From contig NC_054713.1 in NCBI RefSeq assembly GCF_016097555.1, positions 44,523,750-44,587,749 on the forward strand: 64,000 nucleotides of DNA. The letters are read 5' to 3'. The stretch is from Gigantopelta aegis (lineage: Eukaryota; Mollusca; Gastropoda; Neomphalida; Peltospiridae). Below the pieces are notes generated by a model. The model did no database searches. It was not told the DNA's origin and was given only the letters and a program-made list of their open reading frames with translations. Each line of letters starts with the position of its first letter. Within the stretch, counting starts at the first letter, position 1. Made by a program: the position numbers and the translations under genes. Of this stretch, positions 32,355 through 44,382 are shown piece by piece.

Positions 32355-32990
32355 TTTTTTATTATTATTGTTGTTGTTTTTTGGTAGAATCGTTGGCCCT
32401 TGGGCCTAATTTTTGATGGGGGGCACCGAGACTGGAGGGCACGACGGTTGGGTTGGCCGGGGGGGTGGGGGTGCTGGGTGGGTGGGGGATACTCCACCGG
32501 AAGATGGTTAGGGGGGTAGGCGTAGGCGGTTTGGGCCGTAAGAGTTGTTAGGACTGCCCCCCCCCCCCCCCCCCCGGAGCCTTCCTGGGTTTCGGCCACA
32601 CCGAAGTCCCCAATACGATGGGTGCCCCTAAGTAAAACATATTCCCCTAATAAAAAAAACCTCCAGTGGCTGAAGCCTAACCTCCTAGTCACCTGCCACC
32701 CCTATTTTGAGGGCTAATTAATATATTTCAAAAATATTTATATTTAGGACTGCCCGATCTAAATTTGCGTTACAAATTGTTAGTTGTTTGCTGTATATTA
32801 AATATTGTTTGGGAAAATAACGCACAAAATTATTTATTGTAAAGTCCTTTTTCCCTGTTTGTTTAAATATCAAAATTGCCCCAGTAATTGTTCTGTCCCA
32901 GGTTGGACTACTGGCATCCGGTGGCCGAATCTGGGATAGACATGTTCGAAACCTTCGTGGTATAGGAGCATGTAAATATTTTATTGATTG
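32355..32990 (+). mobile_element. diverged copy of the unclassified 28.6-kb element (3' part)
   Basis: A GC-rich stretch with G and C tracts, then AT-rich sequence with GGACTGCCCGATCTAAATTT. It ends in the diverged hairpin (CCCAGGTT/AATCTGGG), ATGTTCGAAACCTTCGTGG and a TTGATTGAT tail. Confidence 0.5.
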
Positions 32991-33549
32991 ATATTTGATA
33001 CACACACACACCTTGGCTGGCTCCTCTGTCCAGAACAGGAAAGGGGTTGGGGTGGGTGGGAGAGGGGACCGCCGGCACTGGAAGGTGCAACAGATAGGGT
33101 GTCGAATTACACTTGTTTTAAATGCTTCTTCTGTGCCAAACAACGTTAGATACGAATGGCTGGAGACATGTCATAGATTTCAAGATTTCAGATTGTTTTA
33201 TGTTTGTTACAACATTCCATTTAATGATCCATATTGCGTGAAAATAAAGAGTTTGTATACATGTTCAGAATTATTATTTAGAGTTGGTTAACTGTCTCAA
33301 AAGCAAGATTATTATTATTATTTATATTGTACAGTTTGTTAAGTGTCTCACAGTTAAGTAGTAAGTATTATCAGTATTAATAATATTATTAGTATGCATT
33401 AAGTTGTTCACTTTGTTGACGGTTTTATTTTGGTTTTTGAATGCAAACGATGTTTGCCTGAATCTCTATACTATGAACCTGTTTTAATTTAAAGATTCCT
33501 TTTGAATTATAGTCGTAATGCAAGAGTCAATGCAGTTTTCAACGTTACA

Positions 33550-33720
33550 TGTTTTCCTAATGCAACAAGGGATCTTTTATATGCACTTTCCCACAGACAG
33601 GAAAGCACATACCACGGCATTTGTCCAGTTGTGGTGTCCAATGAAAGAGGCACTAGACAGAGATTGCTGGAATCAATCCCTATTTTGTCATCGTGTAGAG
33701 ATTCGGGGTTTGATTGAGAA
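33550..33720. mobile_element. SINE tail-B fragment fused to family C repeat
   Basis: Minus-strand SINE core (AACAAGGGATCTTTTATATG, CACAGACAGGAAAGCAC) joins family C (GAGGCACTAGACAGAGATTG) in plus orientation. The mirror-image junction occurs at 36530-36905. Confidence 0.65.
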
Positions 33721-34185
33721 AAACGTTTTCGTCCTTCTCGTTTATCTCTAACTCCGGTGATATAATATTTTGTTTACTGCTGCCCAAAGGTTTGACGGAG
33801 AACTTGTAAATTGGTAGACACAAAAATACATTTTGGGAGATCCAGTTCTGTTTAATCAAACTATAGATATAAATCATGATTACTATTCTTAATAGAAAAC
33901 TGACTGTTAATTATACACAAAGTCTAAAAGCAGATTTTCACAGCTATTTTTTTTAATTCTATATCCACATGGATGTATTCTGGAAAATAATTTTTTTAGC
34001 TGTGGGGTTTTTGTGGGTTTTTGGTTTAGGAAGGGAGAGAGGGGGTCCGTTGGTGGATTTAGCGTCTTGTTTGAGAATTACTGTGTTTTTGTGATATTAA
34101 ATATTGTTGATGGTTGTGTATATTTATTATTGAACACCAAGTTGTCATTTGTTGGTGAATTTTTTTTTTTGTGAACGCTGTTGTT

Positions 34186-34192
34186 GAAAAAT
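34186..34192 (+). promoter_or_regulatory. AATAAA poly(A) signal candidate
   Basis: AAAATAAAGTTTGATATTACG near 34190 resembles the end of a transcript. No gene was recognised just upstream, so the source transcript is unknown. Confidence 0.3.
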
Positions 34193-34279
34193 AAAGTTTG
34201 ATATTACGTCAATATGCGTGTTTGTTTGCTTTTCTTCGGTTTCATTACTAGTACTTAGAGGGGTTAGATCAATACTAAA

Positions 34280-34380
34280 ACGTGTGTGTCTGTGCGTGTG
34301 CGTGTGTGTGTGTGTCAGAGAGAGAGAGAGTATATGTGTATGTGTGTGTGTGTGTTTGTGTGTTTATTTATTTATTTATT
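34280..34380 (+). repeat. GT/AG/TTTA microsatellites
   Basis: GT units interrupted by AGAGAG, then GT and TTTA units. Confidence 0.8.
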
Positions 34381-34684
34381 CTGTTCTCAGACATAATGTC
34401 CAAGGGTGGATACAACAATTTGAAAAGAGACGTGAAAATATTTAGAGAACTGTGAACAAGACTTTGATAGGGATGCAAAATGCTGGTTCATTAATACCAT
34501 AAAACATGACCTAACATTTTGGTTAAATACACCAAACAATATAAACGGTGTATGGCACATACGGGTGCGTATCATCTGCATCCCCATGACCACCGGGGCA
34601 ATTCCACGAAAACACGAACCTCGGGGCGAAAATTCAAAATACACTTGCTGATTGTGGTTTGTTGTCATTTTGCAAGGCCAAAGG

Positions 34685-34825
34685 CCCCAGATATTTAAAC
34701 CGTACTGCATAATTCATATATGTAACCTGTTACCCACTATTTCAGCCAAGGCTAAAGTACCCAGATATTTAAACTGTACTGCATAATTCATATATGTATC
34801 CTGTTACCCACTATTTCAGCTACAT
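34685..34825 (+). repeat. 65-bp tandem duplication
   Basis: CAGATATTTAAAC-GTACTGCA, TAATTCATATATGTA-CCTG and TTACCCACTATTTCAGC occur twice, offset by about 69 bp. Confidence 0.8.
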
Positions 34826-35042
34826 TATCTTGAGAGACCGGAACAAATTATATTTTGCAAAAACTGTAGTTCTATCAACAATCTGATATCGGGATACGTA
34901 TCGTATCGCGACTTCCCCTTTTGTTACAGCTCTAATTGGCAGGTAATCTGGAAAGTAAATGGTTGGGTGGGCCACTGTGTGTTGACCAGTGTGTATATCT
35001 GAAACATCTTACTAAGTATTGTGCATATGTGCTTGAGATCGG

Positions 35043-35275
35043 GGCGAGATCTAACTCAATTGGAATAGCACTCGCATGGTGTTCTTTAGTCATAGGATGA
35101 AACACCCTCGGTGGACCTGTCCTCTGACTGATGTTTTCCCCGTCCCAGCCAATGCCTCACAACTGGTATATCAAAAGCCATAGTATGTCATATTATGTCT
35201 ATGGGAACGTGGGTATGAAATATCCTTTGTTGCTAATGGAAAAGTATAGCAGGTTTCCACCAATAATAATAATAT

Positions 35276-35308
<33 letters not shown>
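35043..35308 (+). mobile_element. SINE with AAT-repeat tail
   Basis: Head GATCTAACTCAATTGGAAT, B-box-like GGATGAAACACC, common core (GGGAACGTGGGTATGAAATA, TAGCAGGTTTCC) and then AAT repeats to 35308. The family is diverged from the tail-A and tail-B copies. Confidence 0.65.
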
Positions 35309-35826
35309 TTGACTACAGAAATGTGATACTTGCGCTATATGCATTATCTTATTGTGTAGCAAGCTTAATGGGTATCTAGATAACGCGTATGCAATGACAT
35401 CACAAATTATTTCATGGTAACCGGAAGTCGGAGTGAAGGTTTTTGATGAACGTCACTCTCGCGGTAGCCTAAATATCGTTGTCTGCAGTTGGTTGCGCTT
35501 CAGTTTGCAAAGAAAACAGTGTAACCCGTCACCAGCCCAACATGGTTTGGCGTCAGTTAGAAGACCACAGTTATTTATCTTCAGCTGAGATTTATCGCCC
35601 ACCTATGGTTTAAAAATAAAGAAAGATACGGGTATTTTTAGTCTCAACGAAATTGCAAATAGGGCCATGATGATAAAGAGGACTCTTTATTAATATTTTG
35701 AGTTCAATTTTTGTGTTACTTCTATCACAATATGCCCAAACTGCGTGATTTGGGGTCCATGTTTGACAATGTTCACACCCATACAAACCAATCCCAAGCG
35801 GGAGTTGACGGATATGACGTCTATAT

Positions 35827-36171
35827 CATAGGCGTACGGGCTCCAATTTTTGTAGACAGCAGGCTGGCTTTTGTCCGAATTAAACGAAAATGCCCGAATA
35901 TGAATAACAACATTTATCCACATTAGCATTACCACCAAACAGGTGTAAACGAATCATTTTTTAATGCATTTTTACATGGATTACAACTAATTTTGAGGGT
36001 AAAATGGTGGAAATACATGTTTAAAAAGGTGTCAAGATAGTTAATTTTGCCCGAATATCTGTATAATTTTTGCTCGAATTTGAGGTTTTGATCCAGCACT
36101 GGGAGGGGGGGGGGGGGGGGGGCAGTTCCCCCCCCCACACACACACACACCCTGTCTCGTACGCATATGGT
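35827..36171 (+). mobile_element. MITE family E copy with G/C tracts
   Basis: Left end CATAGGCGTACGGGCTCC; inverted right end CATATGCGTACGAGACAGGG. The interior has GCCCGAATATCTGTATAATT and GAGGTTTTGATCCAGCACT. G and C tracts occupy 36103-36137. Confidence 0.7.
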
Positions 36172-36525
36172 CTATATATATATTATGGAGTCTTTGCTCA
36201 TCAAATCGTATTTAAATAAAGGTTTAGCTATTAATATTTTTAAAAAATCAACTTGTTTTTTGTTTTGTTTCATTCATTCTTTCCTTTTTTTCTTCGTTCT
36301 TCTTTTTCTTTGTTTTTTTCTTTCTTTCTTTCTTTCTTTTTTTTGTTTCTTCTTTTGCGTTTGCTGATATCCAACATCCAGGTACGTAAAATTTTCAGTC
36401 AGATTCAGATTTTACAGTCAAATTACCCATTGAAAACCACTCTGTATACTCGTATGAAGTGTTAGTTTTTGTGGAACGAGAAACCAGTTTTTGTATGTGT
36501 GTCTTATCACAAATCTGAACAACAA
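36172..36525. other. no gene recognised; T/C-rich simple sequence
   Basis: TTTCTTTC-rich sequence 36250-36350. The Phe/Leu/Ser-rich ORFs here are low complexity. Confidence 0.6.
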
Positions 36526-36529
36526 AACC

Positions 36530-36905
36530 GTAATACGTGATCAAGGCCATATCTCTGCACAATGCAGAGTCGAATGGGTATTTGACAAAATAGTGGATGA
36601 TTCCATTAATCTCTGTTTAGTGCCTCGTCTACAGTAGGACTGCCACTCCCGAGCAGATCCTTTACTGGAGAAGGGGAAGGATTTAGGTCAAGATCGAACC
36701 ACCTTGGTGGATCCACTCAGCTGATTGGGGTTTTCTCGTTCCAACTAGTGCAACACAACTGGTCAAAGGCTGTAGTATGTGCTTTCCTGTCTGTGGGAAA
36801 GTGCATTTAAAAGATCACTTGCTGCATTAGGAAAAAAAGGTAGCGGGTTTCCTCTAATGACTACATGTCTCTAGTGGTGTCGTTAAACAGAACAAACTTC
36901 TTTTT
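36530..36905. mobile_element. family C repeat (minus) joined to tail-B SINE (plus)
   Basis: CTCTGCACAATGCAGAGTCG through AGGACTGCCACTCCCGAG is family C. It joins ATCGAACCACCTTGGTGG, CTCGTTCCAACTAGTGC, the core and GTGGTGTCGTTAAACAGAAC. The SINE A box is lost at the junction. Confidence 0.75.
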
Positions 36906-37254
36906 ACTGGATATTTCATTCTTCTTGCACAACCACAACGAGGACGGATCCATAAAATCAATTTAGGGGGTGGGGGCTACAATGACACGTGGCCGAATGT
37001 CACAAACGTTCCAGTAGGGGTTCTTTGGATTCTCCCACCCTAAAAAAAAAAAAAAAAATTATATATATAACTGTCGCAAAATTTAGGAAATTTTTAAGTT
37101 GCTATCGAGGTATTTGGGGGGTCCGGGGGCATGATTCAAAGGTTATTTGCTCGTTACTGTAACTCTCGCCGTTAATCTCGATCCGTTAGTCTCGCTACAA
37201 CTTTTACATTCAGTCGAGATGTAAAGGCCACTCCCCTGCTACGGGCCTGTGTTT

Positions 37255-37400
37255 CTTCTTTAGAAAACCAGTGTCTGTACATCCAATGTGTTTGCGATCA
37301 TCAGCTAATGTGGCTGGAAGCCAATGTTCGGTTTTCTTCGTAACATATATTTTTTCGAACGTACGAAATTATTGGAAGGGAAAATCTGGTTTGGGTTACA
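37255..37400 (+). mobile_element. diverged fragment related to the TTAA MITE family
   Basis: CGTACGAAATTATTGGAAGG-AAAATCTGGTTTGGGTTAC-TACA-ATTA resembles 59335-59395. The ends are not seen. Confidence 0.5.
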
Positions 37401-37463
37401 TACATATTAGTATTACTACCAATCCAGGCCCGTAGGACGGATTTTCAAAGTATGTGCGTGTTG

Positions 37464-37574
37464 CGGGGGGGGGGGGGGGGGGGGGGGGCTAATTTTTATG
37501 GTTGTTCTATCGTCAGGTTTCCGTATTAGCATTATAAGACATTTTAAAGTCCCGAAATAAAAACTGGCGAAAAA

Positions 37575-37610
<36 letters not shown>

Positions 37611-37792
37611 ACGCTCCCCCCCCCCCCCCACGCTCCCCCGGCTCCTACAACCAGCTATATAGGGTTGCAAACTAATTTTGAGGGTAGAATCATAGAAATA
37701 CATGGTAAAAAGCTTTTAGGTTAGCATATTTTTCCCGAATATCTATCATTTTTGCCTGAATTTGAGGTTTTGATCCAGTATTAGGCGCAGTT

Positions 37793-37824
<32 letters not shown>

Positions 37825-37834
37825 CCCCCCCCCC
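37464..37834 (+). repeat. cluster of long poly-G and poly-C tracts with MITE E remnant
   Basis: G run 37464-37488, C runs about 37580-37610 and 37617-37629, and C runs 37793-37819 and 37826-37834. Between them (37640-37790) is a MITE family E interior (GAGGTTTTGATCCAGTATTA). Confidence 0.75.
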
Positions 37835-37859
37835 CGTCTCGTACGTGTACGCTCCTTAT

Positions 37860-38520
37860 TAAGAATATCAGTATGATAACCGTTGTTATTCTTGCCAAAA
37901 AGGCAGGAACACACGCAAAGATACCTACGTGGTGAAACAGTAGATGCCAACAGGTATATAATCTTGTTTGTCACACTTTATGGGCGCTTGCCCCAGTTAG
38001 GTGTGACCTGGTGACGTTCAGGAGTGCAAGGTATCGCGGTCGCTTACTAGACTGTTTTTTTTGTACCTAACGTTAGATGAATGCGATATGATAGAAGATG
38101 ACGGTACCAGTCAAATTGTATGCGAGCGCTCTGGCTCCTGAACTCGCCGGGGGTATCTCTGAGACGGAGTAAGCGCTAGCTGCAGTTAGGTGTTTTAGCA
38201 CACATTCCGCCGTGACCTGGACGTCGCATCAGAACTAGTACTATACTCTGTGTCAGAAAAGACTTTGATATTACTTCATTATCTCTCTTAAATAAAAACA
38301 AAGATCAGTTCAGAAAACACATTTTATCAAAATAAGAAAATATTTATGAGAAAAACTACATACACAAATTATTAGCATTTAAGAAATTACAATACTGTAG
38401 GCCCTATGTGTTTTGATGAACCATACAAAAAAAAACTAATTCTGTCAAACTACAAAATATTGCCCCTCCTCCCCCCCCCCCCCCCACTTCCCCCATTGTA
38501 CTAATATAAAGAGAGAACCT
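37860..38520. other. no gene recognised
   Basis: AT-balanced sequence before the satellite. One C run (38469-38485). No ORF with family likeness. Confidence 0.5.
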
Positions 38521-38523
38521 CGC

Positions 38524-40195
38524 CCTAACCCTAAATCTAACCCCATCACTAAATCTAACCCCATCTCTAAATCTCAATCCATCACTAAATCTCAACCCAT
38601 CACTAAATCTAACCTCATCACTAAATCTCAACCCATCACTAAATCTCAACCCATCACTAAATCTCAACCCATCACTAAATCTAACCCCATCACTAAATCT
38701 CAATCCATCACTAAATCTAACCCTTTCACTAAATCTACACTAAATCTAAGCCCATCACTAAATCTCAACCCATCACTAAATCTAACCCCATCACTAAATC
38801 TAAGCCCATCACTAAATCTCAACCCATCACTAAATCTCAACCCATCACTAAATCTAACCCCATCACTAAATCTCAACCCATCACTAAATCTAACCCCATC
38901 ACTAAATCTCAACCCATCACTAAATCTAGCCACATCACTAAATCTAACCCTTTCACTAAATCTAACCCCATCACTAAATCTAACCCCATCACTAAATCTA
39001 ACCCTTTCACTAAATCTAACCCCATCACTAAATCTAACCCCATCACTAAATCTCAACCCATCACTAAATCTAACCCCATCACTAAATCTCAACCCATCAC
39101 TAAATCTAACCCCATCACTAAATCTCAATCCATCACTAAATCTAACCCCATCACTAAATCTAACCCCATCACTAAATCTCAACCCATCACTAAATTTAAC
39201 CCCATCAATAAATCTCAACCCATCACTAAATCTAACCTCATCACTAAATCTAACCCCATCACTAAATCTCAACCCATCACTAAATCTAACCCCATCACTA
39301 AATCTAACCCCATCACTAAATCTCAACCCATCACTAAATCTAACCCCATCACTAAATCTCAACCCATCACTAAATTTAACCCCATCAATAAATCTCAACC
39401 CATCACTAAATCTAACCCCATCACTAAATCTAACCCCATCACTAAATCTCAACCCATCACTAAATCTAACCCCATCACTAAATCTCAACCCATCACTAAA
39501 TCTAACCTCATCACTAAATCTCAACCCATCACTAAATCTAACCCCATCACTAAATCTCAACCCATCACTAAATCTAGCCACATCACTAAATCTAACCCTT
39601 TCACTAAATCTAACCCCATCACTAAATCTAACCCCATCACTAAATCTAACCCTTTCACTAAATCTAACCCCATCACTAAATCTAACCCCATCACTAAATC
39701 TCAACCCATCACTAAATCTAACCCCATCACTAAATCTCAACCCATCACTAAATCTAACCCCATCACTAAATCTCAATCCATCACTAAATCTAACCCCATC
39801 ACTAAATCTAACCCCATCACTAAATCTCAACCCATCACTAAATTTAACCCCATCAATAAATCTCAACCCATCACTAAATCTAACCTCATCACTAAATCTA
39901 ACCCCATCACTAAATCTCAACCCATCACTAAATCTAACCCCATCACTAAATCTAACCCCATCACTAAATCTCAACCCATCACTAAATCTAACCCCATCAC
40001 TAAATCTCAACCCATCACTAAATTTAACCCCATCAATAAATCTCAACCCATCACTAAATCTAACCCCATCACTAAATCTAACCCCATCACTAAATCTCAA
40101 CCCATCACTAAATCTAACCCCATCACTAAATCTCAACCCATCACTAAATCTAACCTCATCACTAAATCTCAACCCATCACTAAATCTAACCCTTT
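38524..40195 (-). repeat. 18-bp satellite array with 648-bp higher-order repeat
   Basis: About 93 units of CATCACTAAATCTAACCC or its CTCAAC variant. Because 18 is a multiple of 3, the minus strand is open for 490 codons as an RFSDG(V/L) hexapeptide repeat; this is not evidence of a gene. Rare variants recur exactly 648 bp apart (TCTAGCCACATC at 38926 and 39574; AATTTAACCCCATCAATAAA at 39193/39841 and 39373/40021). The left edge reads CCCTAACCCTAAATC, close to the telomere repeat. Confidence 0.93.
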
Positions 40196-40608
40196 TTAAC
40201 GACGAATATTCCGGAGATCTTAAATAATGTTCAAACCGTTTGTTTTAATTTCTAGTCGGAATCTTGTTTTTAATGCTGCCACAAACCTGTTTACGGATAT
40301 AGCGATCGACTAAGAAACTCCATAACTGATTGTCGCAGGAATACTAACTATAGTTGTTCCTTCAGATTGAATAACAGAATTGATGTGAATATGCTGGGGT
40401 TTGGATTAATTTTAATGTATAAACAATGAATATGCCGGGGTTTAGATTTATTGTTATGTGTATACAAAAGAAGACAGATATTGAATAGGTATTACATTTA
40501 AAATTAGCGATTTCCCAATGAACATGACAATACATTAGACCACGTTGCCCTATATGCAGGCTCGTAGGAGCAATAGTTTGAGAATGGGCACAATCTCTAG
40601 TAGTCTAT

Positions 40609-40611
<3 letters not shown>

Positions 40612-40640
<29 letters not shown>

Positions 40641-40647
40641 GGGGGGG
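40612..40647 (+). repeat. GT then poly-G tract
   Basis: A short GT run followed by about 25 G. Confidence 0.8.
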
Positions 40648-41170
40648 CACAAACCAGTTTTTTGTCTTTATATAGGGTAGAACAGAAAACACCTCGTATA
40701 TTTTTGTCTTACTGGGGGTAAGGAGGAGCACGGTTCCTATTGGCCTAATATGACATGACTAGTATAGTACATGGATATGATCAAAACGTTTCAATGTTTA
40801 CTCTGAGGGGTCAATCCTAGAGCTATTACAAAAAATGATTTGATGTGTAATTCAAGTGAAAAATCTTTAACTTTTAGGTTTCCTATTTACTGTTTTACAT
40901 CCTAGTGGACTGGAAGCATGAACATGAAGCACAGTGCTGTCATTCAATAGTTTAACAATAGAAACAAATAACGCCTTCAGAGATTCATGCTCGAATAATG
41001 AACGTGTATCAGGACCAGCCGCATTCATGTTCCATAGAACAGAGTTTGACTGCAGAATTCCACTGTGGCAGCAACTCTGTTGAAGGCGACCCCATGTCTT
41101 TCGGACCCACCCACCCATCCCGGTGGTTGTATATACACATATAGTTACAGTGTACATGCAACCAAAAAAA

Positions 41171-41960
41171 AAAATTGTTTTGTTTAACGACACCACTAGA
41201 GCACATTGATTTATTAATCATCGGCTATTTCGACAATCTAATTAAAATTAGCTCCACTATTACATGTGGATCTAACAGCAGGCAGTTGTAGCTCATGTCC
41301 ACCAATCACAACCTTACTTGCAGAATCATGCCAGTGATTTAAAAATAATTTGAAAATATTCCGAATTATCCTGAGGGTATACGACATGGTTCGTGTGAAT
41401 TACGAATGCCTTATTTAGACCAGTAGAACTAATTTTAATCAGATTGCTAACAACACTGCGTAGTCTCCAATGTCCAGGTAACATTTCGTCTGTAAATAAT
41501 AATTTAAATATTGACCAATCACACTTCGCCTTTTATAACGTTATTTGGAAGCATACAAATTCTAAAAATATCGGGCGAGTCTATTTTAGTGGCCGCAGTA
41601 CAGCGAACCATACCAATACGTACGGGATGGGTTTAATATCAGTCTTCAATTTTACATTAAAAATTATTTATTTATTTATAAAAAAAAAAAAAAAAACTAA
41701 ACCAGTCTTCAGTTTTACATTACAAATTATTTATTTTATAAAATAAAACATGTTTTAAGGCATTCGTAATTCGTAATAGATTGCTATTTGGATGTCAAAC
41801 ATGAGGTAATTTTTGACACAGTCACAGAGAGAAAACCCGCTACATTTTTTTTCATTAGTAGCAAGGGATCTTTTATATGCACCATCCCACAGACAGGATA
41901 GCACATACCACAGCCTTTGATATACCAGTCGTGATGCACTGGCTTTACATGCAATCAATG
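41171..41960 (-). mobile_element. SINE split by a later insertion
   Basis: Tail TTGTTTAACGACACCACTAG at 41171-41230 resumes at 41790 with GGATGTCAAACATGAGG, then the core to about 41945. The two halves are separated by the element at 41231-41782. Confidence 0.75.
41231..41782. mobile_element. 552-bp non-autonomous insert in a SINE, 7-bp target duplication
   Basis: GCTATTT at 41224-41230 and 41783-41789 flank it, and removing it restores SINE continuity. Inside, GAATTACGAATGCCTTA (41397-41413) is mirrored by TAAGGCATTCGTAATTC (41756-41772). A 65-bp piece with CAGTCTTCA-TTTTACATTA is doubled at 41640-41740 around an A run. Confidence 0.65.
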
Positions 41961-42309
41961 CTAGTTTGAATTTATTGTTTACTTCATTATTCACAGAATT
42001 GACAAAGTAGTTGAACAGGTATGTAATAAATGTATTTACTTTACAATTTGAAACATTTTAAGTAGGGCAAGTGAAAAACGGCGAGGGCAAGGTAAAGTGC
42101 TACCAACACTGCAACCTAGATCATAGAGCGTTCACCTAAGTTACGTAGCACGTGTCGTGTCACATACCTAGTTAGAAAACTCACATTTCAGCTTACTAAA
42201 AACTACCTTAACATATGAATATTATATATTTATATCATTATTTTATATTATTTAAAGTAAACGGGTTTGTTTGTTGTTTTTTTGTTGTTGGTTTTTTTGG
42301 GGGGGTGTT

Positions 42310-42480
42310 TGTTTGTTTAACTTAACGACACCACTAGAGCACATCGATTAATTAATCATCGGGCACTCCTTTTTTCTCATTAATACTCTCAGTAATATCT
42401 ACTAACAATTAACCACTGAGGTGTGTGCCATAACAAATGAACCGTAATTGAATATAAGCACGAAAATAGTTGAAATGAAA
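42310..42480. mobile_element. SINE fragments (tail-B minus, family F plus)
   Basis: TTAACGACACCACTAGAGCA at 42320 is a tail-B end. GGTGTGTGCCATAACAAATG and GAATATAAGCACGAAAATAG (42420-42470) match the family F 3' end. Confidence 0.6.
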
Positions 42481-42743
42481 TACGTTTTTTCATTTCAATA
42501 CGCATATTTCTCCAAAAGTATGGGACATATACCCAGTTGTACATATATTTTATTTCTAGTAAATAAAACAAGAAGTTTCAATTTCATATATATCTTTATT
42601 TTCTAAACATTTAAAAATATTATGTTAAGACAGTTTTTACCAGTTGTGTTTAAAATCCAGTTTAATAGTACATACTTTAGATATATCTGAGGGACAATTA
42701 TCATCATACTTTACGCGTCGTGAATATAAAATATATACTAACC

Positions 42744-42913
<170 letters not shown>

Positions 42914-43486
42914 CAAACGTAAAAGTAAAATCCTGAATAAATAAATGTTGCGTTTTTTTAAAATTATATGCTTACATCAATAAACTAAAACAATTTGTGA
43001 TAACATCAAATATTATATAAACGATTAAGCACTATTTTTATTAATCAGTAATCTAGGCATACAGTTTCTAAAAGTAAACTGAAAGTTCACAGTTGTCAGA
43101 GAATTGTAGACCACATGTCTCATACTACTGGACGGGTCCATTTAATTTGGAACATGATACGTATTAAAATGCTTATATGCCGAGGATTCAAACATGCTTA
43201 ATGTGGACATAGCATCTGATTAAAATCAGGAACACCTACCAAATCAAACCATAGTAAGAAGGGGACGGGGTGTGAGCAGAATAAATGTTTAAAAGTTAAT
43301 AAACAAAATATACACAACAAAGTGTACAATGAATATATAATAATGTTTAATTAAATAACAAACTCATCTTGAAATAATAATATCAGGTTAACAACAAACT
43401 TTCGTTTGCGTATAACCCAGATATAAGTTGCTTTCATTAATACAGAGGCCGAGATTACCGGACCGGTCACAGCGTCTGGGGACCGT

Positions 43487-43690
43487 CTAAATATACACCT
43501 GCCAACCAGGAACCACAGGTACAGGCCACGGAGAGAAAAGACCAATTAACCAAGAAAACACTCCGATTATTGTTTCAGTACGTGGGTAAATTTATGTATG
43601 AAACATAATACAGTTATATCAACACTTTGACAATGGTGGTTTATTTTGTATTGAAAAATAATATATAATTGGTGCTGGCTTACTAGGATG
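43487..43690 (+). mobile_element. fragment related to the Kolobok-type element interior
   Basis: AATATACACCTGCCAACCAG, GGCCACGGAGAGAAAAGACC, AATTAAC-AAGAAAACACTCCGATT and TTTTGTATTGAA match 24925-25070 in order and strand. Other parts of that element are not clear here. Confidence 0.6.
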
Positions 43691-44382
43691 GATATTATTA
43701 CAGAACATTGCGATGCATCCGCAAAAATTAGGTATGTTTTGTTTCTTCAGTTCGAAGACTAATTCTTGACGTGACACGTTAGGTATTACGTAACCACCAG
43801 CTCGCCAGAGGGCGTATTCACTGGGATGGTACAAAATGGCTGCGCCCGTTATATATAATAGCCGTCACATTTAACCGTTTTATTAATTAACTATACGATT
43901 ATACTTGTTGATATTAAGCAATAATGTGCATTATATATCGTTGAATATGCATACCAGGCCAAATGCCTTAAATATCCCCTCCTTTAATTCTAGAAACGCA
44001 CTTACCTCTGAAAAGTAACGGTCGTGGGGCACTGGTTGGGACGGGAAAACATACGATACATCACTCACCAAAATGATGGCTGATGCTATTCCATGGTTTG
44101 AACTTGTGCGTCATTTTCTCATCGTTTTAGATGAAACTTTGAAACTCTATTATGATAACCTCAGGCCGTCAAACCACAGCATATGTGAAATTATTGTACA
44201 GTGGCTATTTACAATGACAGGATGACAACAGCGAGTTCTTCGTGGGATAGAATATATACAAACATAATTCAAAACAGCTGTATACACATTTTAAAAATGA
44301 AGACACATGGTGACAAGATAATCAGATATAGCAACAAGATAATTACAAGTCAGTCTTTTTAAAAGTGTCAAATGATATTGGA

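Noticed and set aside
38404-40172. RFSDGV repeat protein as a gene
   Set aside because: Consequence of an 18-bp satellite unit; no promoter, start context or non-repetitive part. Kept only as a low-interest finding.
38524-40195. CRISPR array
   Set aside because: Units are contiguous with no unique spacers, and the DNA is animal.
43619-43834. Minus-strand ORF beginning MYHPSEYALW as a transposon protein
   Set aside because: It partly overlaps the Kolobok-related stretch but I could not match it to any motif; left uncalled.
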